A stretch of DNA of 64,000 bases from contig NC_031774.1 in the NCBI RefSeq assembly GCF_001522545.3, positions 55,121,871 to 55,185,870 of the forward strand, in the 5' to 3' direction. The stretch is from Parus major. Lineage: Eukaryota; Chordata; Aves; Passeriformes; Paridae. The notes under the pieces were generated by a model. That model did no database searches and was not told the DNA's origin. It saw nothing but the letters and a program-made list of their open reading frames with translations. This document shows positions 22,901-34,900 of the stretch, in pieces. The translations under genes and the position numbers were made by a program. Position 1 is the stretch's first letter. Every line of letters starts with the position of its first letter.

Positions 22901-25900
22901 TGGCATTTGCTAATCATTTAAACACCCTTAACACGCTAAGCCATTCATCTCCAACTTGAGCTAAGCAGCCAAAGAAGAACAAAAACCTAAGAGAAGTTCA
23001 CACTAGTGCAGTGCATAAATGGAAAGGCAACCTTGTCCAGACATTCACACTGGCTGATCTCCTGTCAGCACAGACACAGCCCAAGTGAAAGGACAGGGTT
23101 CTATACTGAAACAAGAAGTAAACTGATGAAAAATACGAGCATCCTCAGCTTGCACAGAAGTCACAGGCAGCTGCCATTTCCCTGGCTACAGCTCAAGAGT
23201 GAAACAGACTAATTATGTCCACAGAAGTCTTAATTTGCAACCACCATTCACAGACGCATATCTGCACCCTGAAAATATTCTTACAAATCACCTGATCTTT
23301 GCATGAAAGAAACTTCATGAACTCTTTTGAGATGCATCCTGACCATTTCTGGGGAAAGACAGGCCTTCTGGAATCTGGGGGGGGGTGCATATTGCAAGCC
23401 TCCAAGCCTGGGGGCAAAAGCCTCCAGCTAGATTCAGGTGATCAATCACCCAACATACAGTGAATTAACAGCACTAAAAGTTCAAGTGCAGCAAAGAAAA
23501 CCAGCTTCTTCCAGAGGCTGGAAGGTGCCACCACTGTTGATAGAATTCTTCCTCTCTGAAGTATGATTCTCAAGTTGAGACTGGTCAAATGGGAAAAACT
23601 TCCTGTTCACAGAAAAAAGGCCTACTTATCCATTGTTCACTTTGCACTGAGAACTCACCTGCCACAATTCAACATGCCTCCAGAAAGGAAAAAAAGGTAA
23701 TAAAATAAAAAAATCCAATAAAAATATCACAACTAATCTAAAAAAAACCCTGACGAATTCAGACTTGTCCTTTGCAAAGGGCCAAGCTAAAAAATCCACC
23801 CTGATTAGCACTTAGACACATGTGCAAGTTCACTGGAATAAGCCAAACAAAGCCAATTTTTAAATATATTAATCTTTACACCACAATAGATGTGGCAGAA
23901 AAAGAACAAAAGTAGGAGATTATAACTAAAAGCTGGCTGCAAAAGTGAACAGAAGGACTAACGGAGCTAACTTGAGATTGGATTTGGGTCTTAATACCCT
24001 CAATGAAGTTGCTAGCATTGGGTTACAAGAGAAAAGCATTAAGCTGTCTCAGGCTGAATCATTGCAAGGCCCCAGAAATACACAGTATATGTGTAATAAC
24101 TACTGAGGAATTACCTAGAAGTAGGAGGAGCTTCCAAGTTGATTGAAATGTATTCACACCAACAAAAAGAATTACAAAATGCATGCCCTACTGCTTTGCT
24201 TTAGCTGTAAAAATGCTGTAGGAAAGAGTACGGGGGAAGCTCAAATAAGGTAAATAGTTGCATTCAAATTTTAGTGTCTGAAAGAACAAAAAACATCTTG
24301 GCATATATTCCAAACTCTCCTTCACAAGCGCAAATGTCACCAGAAAAAGCGACTCCGTGCACGTCTTTTGGAGGAGGAGGAGGGGCTGAAATGGCCCTGC
24401 CAGCTGACAGGATTGTTTACCAGCGGCAAAGCAAATGAGATGCACAGCCCAGGAAACCTTTGTTCAGTGACTCGCAGGGGGAGCTTAACCGAGTGAGGGA
24501 CAAAAGACGCGGTTTGGAGAGGTGATGCCAAAGGCAAATCTTAGGCCTTTCTCATGGAAGGCAAGGCCATTTCTCGGTCGGTGCCGGTGCCGGTGCCGTG
24601 CCAGCCGTGTCCCTGGGCTGCGTGCGAGCCGGAGGAGGCTTTGGGGGAGGCTTTTCTCGCGTCACCCCGCCGGCGAGCCCAAAGGACGTTGTCAAGGCTC
24701 TCCACCGCCTCGGGTGCCAGCCCCAAACACAGCTGATCGCAAGCCAGAGGCCCCTGAGCACTATTCCTGCTGCTAACGTGCCGCACTTCCCACTCATCGG
24801 CTCGTCCAAGGCGAGCTGCGGCGAGCGCATCCATCGCTCCCCCCCCGCGGCCGCCGGGTCCCGCTGCTCCGCCAGAACCCACCGGCACCGCGCACCCACA
24901 CGGCACTTACGGTTCGCACGAGAAAACCATTCCTCAGCCTGCAAATCCCAAGCTGCAAGGGGGGAACCGTCTGTGCGAGCAGGCAGGCATGGCAGAGGAA
25001 ACCCCTCCTCCACAGATGCCCTATTTATTCGCCGCTTTAGCATCCCGGGTGTGGGGGGGAGGCTCGCCCGTCCTCCTCCTCCCCGACCCCGACCCGGGGA
25101 GACACCGGAGCTCTCTCTCTCTCCCCCCCCCTATTTTAACCCTTACGTTTTGCGTTGGGATTTTACCTGGCGAACGGCCGCATCCCTTCTCAGAACAAAA
25201 CCACGAGAGCTTTATTCTGACACAAGAGAATTATTAGCACGGGAGGAAGCGCACGCCGGGCGGCTGCCCACGGCTGGCGACAAAAAGGTTTGCGGGTTGG
25301 AGCCTCCGGCACCGAGGAAGGTGGATGCGGTGCTCATTGCTCGGGAGAAAGAGGGATTGGAGCCTCAGACCCGGATGATTTGCAGCAGAGTCGGTCTGAA
25401 GCGAACCCAAAAAAACGAGCACACGTACATCCACGCACAGGCACCACGCACAAAGATGTATCCTTACTTCCCCTGCGTTCTGCTTTCTCGCCTTTACCAT
25501 TATATCCCAGGTATTTAAGCACGAATTAAATCTCCCACACACTAACCTGTCCTCTCTTTAACCTTCCAGAGCAGGCAGAAGGCCTCCACTGCAAACAGCC
25601 TGTTATGCCAGAGGACAAAATAACCCCTAATCTTCATTTATGATATCATTCGTTTGTGGAAAAATACACTGTCATGATTTGTGTGTGTTATGACTGCCAG
25701 AGATCACGGGGTGAGAAAAAAAGGCGGAAGTCTGAGAACCTTGGGGTTACAAGTCACTCCCCACCCAGCCAATACGAGGAAAAAAATAAAGAAGTTGTGA
25801 TAATCCCACCAAAAATGCAAAGAATGATTTTGGAATCAAAGGTTTTTCAGTATTCAGGTAATTTTCCACAGACCTGTACTGACTTGCTGATGGCTCACAC

Positions 25901-28900
25901 GGCAGAACACACAGTGCCTGAGAGGATACAGCACACTGAGACAGGGCTTTGGACATTTGCACAGGTAAATCATGCCCAGTCGCCTCCACAGTTTATTGTC
26001 CAAAGTGGTTCAAAACCACATTTGAAATGGTTGACCTGAGTAAATGGGGAAATAACCCCCAGCTTTGCAGGCAGACACTGGGAGTGAAGATGGTGTGCAG
26101 AAGACAAGGACTCCCCTTGCACTGCCAGCTCCCCCTGCTCCCTGCACACATTGCATAACCAAAATAAGCCCAACCATCATGCCTGAGACAATAATGAATT
26201 CTGTCACAGCTTTCACACTGAAGAGAAATGTAATCCTCAAAGGACAGAGAGAACACAGAAAGAACTTTGTGAGTGAGATTTCAACCATCCACATATTTTG
26301 TATACACAAAAAAAACAAACCCAAGAATGAGATTTTACAGTGGCACTTCCACAAACCAGCAGAATTCTGCTGGACTTTGCTGTCTTGTTTACCTGGGAAG
26401 GCCTCTCTGCAGTATATTTTGCTTCCCTTGCCATGCAGTATTGATCTGCAGCAATTTAAGAAGACCTTTGAACCCAGAGTGCACCCACACGGATTGTGGG
26501 CTGCCACAGGGTAGGACAGCACACCAACACGTGGTGCCTGATTGTCTGCCCTGCCAGAGGGTAACCAGTGTGGTGGAAAATAGAGAGCAGCTGAAGGGTG
26601 TGCTGTGAACTCACTTGCTCCCCAAACCCATAATCCAGGACCTGCTGCTGCCAGAGCAACTTTTGGGGCAACCCAGCCACAAGGGAGGGTGCAAGGGAGG
26701 AGAGGGAATTGGCAGCTCGCTGCACTCCCCATAAAGCCTCCTTGGACTCCCAGCACAACACAAAGTGGTATCACTGGAGAGAGCTTCAACTTCTTCACAT
26801 TTTTTTTGCAACCTGATAAGTTTCAGTCTGTTTGGGAATTTCAGCTCCCCCCACAGGGTACGCAGGAAATGAGCTGAAAACACCTTGAATCTCCCAAGAA
26901 TCCTCCAAGGAAGGAAAGGGTTGACTTGAGTGCAGCAGTTTAAGATTCCTGGATGATGCAATGATGCTAGCAGCTTGCAAACACAGGGAAAAGACCCAGT
27001 TGCCAAGGATAATTGCATTTAAAAGAATGACAAAGTGCATTTGACCTTGTTAGCTTCCCAAATTTTCATGCTCCTTTTAAAGGTCACAGTCATTTGAACC
27101 CATTTCTGCTACATACACAAAACTTTGCCTTTCTCCACAAGGCTGAAAACATGGACTAGACCCACCAAGTAAGAAAACACATCAGTGTGAGTGTAGTCAG
27201 AGCAACTGAGAAATGGCATCCCCTTTCCACAGCTTGGCAGCAAGTGGCAAGAGCTGCCGGATGCCCAGAGATACAGAAATGCAACATCAGTTACTGCAGA
27301 GACTGGTCTGCAGACCCAAAACGCCTGGAGGCAGCCCCTGATGAAGCTGGTGGCTTTAATGAAGGTTCAAGCAGCATCCAAACGCTTTGCACAGCCCCAG
27401 GCAGTGCAGACACCCTCCAGTGACATGGGGTGCTCCTCCAGCCTGACTGCAGGCACTAAGCAAACGCAGAAGGAAAACATTTCATTTTCAGCAGGCTGGG
27501 AAGCAATGTGTGGAGTTAGAATCAGCAGTGGATGGCCCGGGAAAGGGAACATGGCCATGCACGACAGTTCCTTGCTAGTCCTTGCCTGTTAATTCACGGC
27601 CCAGGAGTGCTGCTCCAAAGCATACTGAGAATATAAATCCCACTCCGTGGGTTTTTGGTTGTCCACCACCCTCACACAGCCTGTGCACTCCTCCTCCTAC
27701 TGCTACAGTAACAAAAGCAAGAGATTTTCTGTGTCCATCTTTACAGTCAGCACAACACTGCCTTCTTGCCTGTTAGTATGTTTGTATTCCGCATCCCTCA
27801 GCACAAACCTCCCGTGGTAAGAGTATCTTCTAGGCTGAACAGAATTCGTTTGTTCTCCTCTCCTGGCATGCCAATCCCTTGATGGTTACTTTATCCCATG
27901 AAAATTAACATTTTGAGACTCTTCCAAGTTTGCAGCCAGACGGTGGCTTGGTGCAGCACACAAGGCAAAGCTTTTGTCACTGCACAGGCTGAGCACAGGC
28001 AGATAATGAAAGTGTTAAATTCTGCAAGTGCAGCCATATGGCAAATCTGAGCTTGTCACCATAAACTAAGAGAATCACTTCAAGGACTAAATGGGGAGCT
28101 CACCTACTTTGCCCATCTGTCCCAGGACGTTTATTGGTTTAAAAAGGTGATATAAGCTACCAGGAGGACTGCTCTGCACTGATACAATGGCTTCCAGGCT
28201 GGTTTCGTTTCATGTTGGTGTCACAGAGCCATACACTGCACTGAAGAGAAGATAAAATCTTACACAGGTTGCAGAGACAGCCACGGGTCATCAGCAACCA
28301 CAGAACTGAAGCTGGCAATATATCTCAATCAGATTCCTTTGGGGATACAGGTTAGTTTTCCCTCTTGAACCAGACGATCAAAAAGTGGCCATCTACAAGA
28401 AAGATTCAGTGCCCAAAAATGAAGAATTGGCTCTGAACACACAGCTATTTCCTCCTACTCAGTGCCTGGCTCTGTAGTTCACCTCCTTCCCAAAACTTGG
28501 CCTGCCATGAAGACATACTGAAATTTGGTCCTTGCCCCTGTGATGGTGGGTGGGCCACTCAGAGCCAGGTGTCAGTACACTTAAAGCAGAAGCTCACTGG
28601 GTGTTTAACAAAAATTGTTGGAGTTGTAATATTTGTCAGAAGAAAAAAAAAAAAAAAAGCTTTAAGTGGCCAGAGATTTGGCACCCTAAACCTCAGAAAA
28701 TTTTCACTTCAATTTTACTTGCCACAGCTACTCATCTGAAAAGACAGGAGCAAAACCACCTCCTCATTCCATGGATGTGCTGTGAAAATAAGTTCCTACA
28801 AGTAACTTTTTTCCAGGAGAAAGGCAAGGTTTTCTTTGCACCATAGTCAAAATTTGTCACTTCTCTCCAGGAACATTCCCCTACCCTCAAACCCTCCAGG

Positions 28901-31900
28901 CCCTCTGGCACTCCTTCCCAGAGGCATCTCCTCCATTCCTCTGATTTTCCCCAAGCAATGAAGCAGTGCCCAAAAAAAAAGGGCTTTGCACAGGTTGCAG
29001 ATGTGGCAGCACTTGTGCAGTGCTCCAGTCTCTTCTGCAGGACTGCAGTGGATGCACAGCCCCTGTACCATTCCCTCCAGCCTCCACACACTGTGAGAGG
29101 ATCTCTGGACTTTGATGGCTTAATCCAGCAGGGACAACAAAATTCTCCCATCATCCTTTACATGTGTTCTTTCAACACAGCCTCAATACAAATTTTTTAA
29201 CAGTTTCTGCAAAAGCAGACTGAGAAGGAAGGAGACAGTCTATCAGCACAGGACATCACAACCCACACTTGCAGGTCACCTTGTCTCCAGCCCAAGGCTC
29301 TTTGCTCTTCTCTGCTCTCTCTCAAAGATGCCCAATTTGTGTCACATTGGCAATGGACTGAGCTGCTGCCTCCCCACCATCACCTGAGCTTGAGACAGGC
29401 TACTCAAAAGCACAGGAGGAACCTCATCTAGAGTGCCCCAAAGCACACCTCTGAGTGAGATGAACATTTCAGTCAATTGATGTCTAATTTAATTCCTTCA
29501 GACATCAAATCTCAGTAGCAAGCCAGCACCATAGCAGCAAACTCAAAGCAGAAAATTGGCAAGTTACAGCAGGGCAAAATAAACTCTTAGGAGTGTTATC
29601 AGAATCTGAGAATCTCAGACACTGTTTTGAGTGTCTGGCCTGGTGGTTACTTTTGACTGAGCAGCTGAGAGCCAAGCCCCAGCAAGGATTAGGTGAGGGA
29701 TGAAAGGTGCTGCAAAACACTGCCATATGCTGAACCTCTCTTAGTATTAAATCAAAGGAGACTAGCAGAGCCCACAGGGCTACCTGATAATCTTGGGCCA
29801 CCAAGGGAGCTGCTTAAAATCACATTTTTGCCAGGTCCTTCTAGTTCATTACCCTGGTCCTGAGCACCAAGTTGGTAAAAATCACGAGTAGAAGCTGGCA
29901 TATTACAGACATTTTGGAATTAAAAACACAAAGAATCAAAAAGCATCACACCAATTCCCTGATAGCTGCAATATCCACTTAGATACCAAATACTGGGAGC
30001 CTTGTTGATGCCCTAGACAAATCCACAATAATGTACCTCAAAGCACCACTGCACACTTGCCTGAAGGTAAATATTTAAGACAGACCAGGTAGTCTTGCTA
30101 CAGAGTACTGGAATATGGTTCCAGGTATCTCTCTAAATGCCCCAGCAGTTTTTTAGCATGTTTTCCTAAAGCTTATCAGAAATGTGTCAAGCTTACCTCT
30201 TTTTTAAAACAGTGCATTTTAATCTGCATTTTAAAATTGCTACAATTCAAAACCAACAAGCAGCAGAACAAACACTGATCATAAAAGAGCTTTAAAAGTG
30301 ACACATTCCTATCAGAAGGGAACAGAAAAAGTGCTGTTACTAAAGTGAAGCTTGCTTTGCTACACCAGATCATAACCAGACACCTTGAGACAACCATTGC
30401 AAGTCTATCTGCAGTGTCAGATCTTAAGAAGGCAGCTTCTGCTTAATCATTCACAGCTCGTGTGTCACCACTAATTCAGATCTCACTCCTGATTAAGGCC
30501 CAGCACACCTAGCAGTACATTGTCACAGCTCAACCACCTGCATTATCTGTCTCAAATTTAACTGAGCAACAGAGCCCAGAGTGGGGGATCACAAGCAGAA
30601 CAAAACCTTGGGAGAGAAGTTGAGACCAATACTAATTTGGTGTTAGCCTTATTATTTCTGGATTACCAATAAGCTCAGCAGGAGGCAAGACCAGCCCAGC
30701 ACCCTCTTCCCAAGCTGTGGCAGAAACTCAGAGATAATAATGAAATGGGATCATCTCAGTAAGGCTAATACTGAAATGATCATGATGTTCTTAACTCTGT
30801 CAAGTATAATAAAGATGCTTAATCCATTAAGAAGGGGTTGTTGCCTAGATTATGCAGGTTTTTGTTTTAATTTCAACTGATAGTATTTTCCACTTCACCA
30901 CTCATCATACAGAAAATCCTGAATTTAAAAGAAACTCGTATGGTCTTTCAGTTGTTTTTAGGAGGGAGGCAGAATAAAGAAACAGCACTGGTATTAAACA
31001 AAATTTCAAACACTTTTGAATATAAAAAAGGAACATTATCATATAAATCTGACTGTCTACAGAGACAGAACAGAATCTATTTCTAAATTCTGTGCATTCA
31101 GACATAGAGTGAAAGAGAGGCCTTGTGTTAAAATAGGAGACTCAACTAAAAAGCCCAAATGAACTATCATGCTGCCTTAAAATTAGGTTGCAATTCAACA
31201 CATGGAACGTAAAGATCATTTTGAATCTTCCTTTTACAAAGCTCTTATCATTAAAATTTTATTTTATATGAATTCTTACACCCTGCCCTCTACCGTTGGA
31301 TAAATTAAGACATTTGGTTTCATAACAGAGCAATAAGTTACAAAAAACCCCAATCCCTTCAGCCTGACTCTCAGTAATAAATTCCAACTTAACTGGAAAG
31401 TCATGTCACTCTGTTTCTGATGGTCAAGGACACAAGTCTCTGACTTTTATTTCACATAAAACATTGAAAATCATTTTCTTACCGTGCTCCAATGACATCG
31501 AAGAGGTGCTGCCAGCGATCATTGATTTTATTGAGTTTATCATCTATTTCTGCAACTCGGCTCTTGTTGCTAGCCTTGATTAGCTGATCACCCATTTGTT
31601 TCAAGTGAAGCTTATTTTCACTGAACAGGTTTATTTCTTCCATGCAGTCCTGATAAACATACACAAACATTGCTTTAATTATGGGACAAACAAAACAATG
31701 ATACAGAAACAAAAATATGTGTTTCTTTTCCCACGCGTGTGACGCAAAGTCATGTTTGGCTGAGGTTTCTACATTAGCATGTAGAACTCTCACTGAAAAC
31801 AGAAAGAAAACCTCAATGAAGAAGCCCTCTCACAATCTATGAAAACGTAAGCACAGAAAGACTTGCAAGTGCCAGGAGTAAGTATTCCTAAAAATAGCAA

Positions 31901-34900
31901 TTGAACGTTCTAATTTTATCTGTTGTTTTCCTGATTTAACGTCACTTTTCAATGAAGCTACTTCAAAAGGACCCAAATTCAAGTCTAGGATGGCTTTATT
32001 TTGCTGGCATTCTTACCCAGAGGAGATCTGGGATTAGATACTGAGATGTTTTAGCCATGAGGAAAAACAGCAGAACAATAATGGTTCTCTTTAAAATCAA
32101 GCTAATACAAAAATGTTAGAAAACACCAACTACCATGGGGAAAGAGGCAGAATTAGGTTTTATTTTTGGTTGTGGTAACTTCTTGCTCACTTGGCATAAG
32201 ACCTGCCCCATCCTTCAGTCTTTTCTTTGTCCTCTGCCTACCAGTTGTGTGGATGATGGAGGTGGTGGGAGCAGTGAACTGCTCCCAGGACACCACTCTG
32301 AGCAGTGCTTGGTGTGCATGTGTGCCCCAAAACCCCAAGAACCCAGACCCTACCACCACAGCTCACACAGATCACACTCCATGACTAAATGCAGTCCAGT
32401 GGCATTTCTGTTCTGCTTTAAGCTCCAAGTCTGAACATCAAGAGCTAATGATAGAAAAGCTCATCTCACAAAAGCCTGTGTGTGCTGGTTTTACACCACG
32501 TATCACTTCCAAGAAGCAAGGAACACATGAGGAATGGTGCTTCTATAATGAATTATTGGACTGCAATTGAAGAGAAGTGCCATTACTATTTACCTTCTGC
32601 AATTTGTCTATCATGTCTTCAATGCTAACATCTGCAGTCTGCAACACCTTGCTTTCCATTTGTACCAGCCAGGAGCACAGCTCCTTATTCTTCTCATTGA
32701 ACACGATCCAGGCATTGAGCCTATCCTCGATTTCCTGCTTCCGCAGGGACACCTAAGGAAAAGCACACACAATAAATTCCAGCAACAGCTTTTTCAGGAA
32801 GGAAACCAGCAATTATGAGCCTTCTAATTTCTAGTCTGCATTTGATCTTATTCCATTTTGCAGGAGCAGTTATCAAGTATTCTACTTTCCTTTCCAAAGC
32901 CAGCAAGCAGATTGTTATTACATCTTATTTTGATGATAGCAGGGCAAAAAGTCAAGTAGCAAATACCAGATTCTCTCCATCAGAAGAATAAAACTGAGTG
33001 ACAGCTTTATAAATAATGTGCTTATATAATAATTTAAATGTTACACAGTGAAAACCTGAAAATGTCAAACACACAGAAGGAATATAAAATACATAATTAC
33101 TGCATACTGTTTAGTATGGCCCCATTTATGACACAAGAGAAATAACACCTAAGTAAGTTCTTCTTTTTCTGCCACTCTAAGATAAACTTCGCAACTACCA
33201 ACTGCAATTATTTTATCTCTGTAAAAGCCTCCCTCTTCTCTTTCCATTTGCCCACTAGTAATTGGAGAACTTCTAAAAAATCAGCAGCAAGAATCTATCC
33301 TTTTCATTGAAAACTATGGATTTTTTTCTCCCCATCAAAAATACATTTTCCAGGATGGATAAACTAATTGTCTAGCCAGAGAATTAAGGTCTGATATTGC
33401 CTGGAAAAGCAGAGTTATTATCATTGCTCCAATATCTCAGAAATAAGCAGGGTCACACTTCTAACTAGCTAATAGCACCTGTCTCTAGCCTAGGGCTCTT
33501 AAATATATTTTCTTTACCTTGATGGATTCCTGCAATAAGATATATCAGACAAAGGAAGTGAAAAATGGTTCAAGCTCTACTGAAGCAAGAGAAACAAATA
33601 ACCCCTCATTCTCACCAATAAATTCTGTCTAAAGACTTTGAATAACATTTTGGTTGTCTTGGCTGTAAATGTCCCCTCTAAGTATCTCCCCATGGCAGAA
33701 AACACTCCCTCTTCACATCTCACATGCACTTTATACAGCATGTTACTCCTCAAAATTCCATTATTGATTCTTCTAGAGTAATCTCCAACATGATTTTGTA
33801 CTGCAGATTGAAGTTTAAATGTGTAGTGTGGAAGCAAGGCCATCTCCCATGTAACACCATGATCAAAACAGAAGGCACCAAGCCATCTCCCACCACATTG
33901 CTTTTGTCCCTTAAATTCTGACTTATTTTCAAGGAGGGGATGGAGAGGTGAAGGGGATTTCTGAATCCTTCATGACAATCTAAGCAAAGAGATGAGGATG
34001 AAAGCAGTGTCTTGGGACACAGGGAAACAGTCTCCCAAGTTCTCCATAGGAAAAAGCCTGGAGATGCCAGGGACCTCAGAAAGTTTCTAAGAGTGTCTCT
34101 GCTCTGGGATGCTCCTGTGTACCTTCAACCTCAGAGGTATGGAGGGTGAACCCTTCATCCTTCCTTACCACCTGCATCTCCCACATATGGAGGTGAGTTT
34201 ACTCTGTCAGTGGAAGGACAGACTATGCTTGTCAGCAAAACAAGCTCTAAACGCTGATGTGATTCTGACTCCATATTTGCCTGCTCAGAACAGGGCAAGG
34301 CAGGATTTTAAGAGCAAGAAGCACCGTTTAACTTTTAATTCTTAGCAAGAAGCTAAGCAATACAGGCTGAGAGTGAAAAACAGGAATAACCCAAAAAATC
34401 CCAGACAAGCTTCTAGGAACATGAGCCCTTCAAGCTTTGAGCAATTCCTCCTCTGTCCAGCTGCCCTGGTACCACCCCCATTTTGCACCCACCATTGAGC
34501 ATCATGTGCATTCCAAAAGGAGGCTAAAATAACATCCATCAGGATGGTGGCTGGGATGAATGGTTAAATCTGTGACCTACATGCACCTTGCAAGGGCAGC
34601 TCTGTAAATGCTAATCCCTTGAGTGCATCTGCTCCCTCTGCCCAGTTGAGCACAGGCATCTGGCTGCCCCTGGGCTGTGACAGCTGCAGCTCTTTCACCT
34701 CCCTGCATTTATTCTGCAGACTTTCCTCCACACAATACATCTTGACTCTAAGTTGTTATCCAAAACAAAGCAGTCATGCCAACAGCAGAGCTGATAAAGT
34801 CTGTTCTCTTTCCCTGGTGTCCAGCACTGAACATCACTCTGGGCTCTCCCGAGGCTCATTAGGGCTGTACAAACATTCAGAGTCTCCCTCCACTACAGCA

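Larger units (their letters stand above)
19420..31482 (-). other. Intron W26-W27, 12 kb, host of the internal promoter
   Basis: The largest intron in the window, split by the CpG island at 24470-25340. The lower part (19420-24469) has a CR1 copy. The upper part (25341-31482) has a 262-codon open frame at 26010-26798 with no recognised homology, and an A17 tract. Such introns often hold enhancers for the internal promoter, but none can be seen by eye. Confidence 0.85.

Noticed and set aside
24598..25518. 306-codon open frame on the plus strand across the CpG island
   Set aside because: GC-rich DNA is poor in stop codons. The peptide is Arg/Pro/Ser-rich without a domain, and several other frames in the same span are also open.
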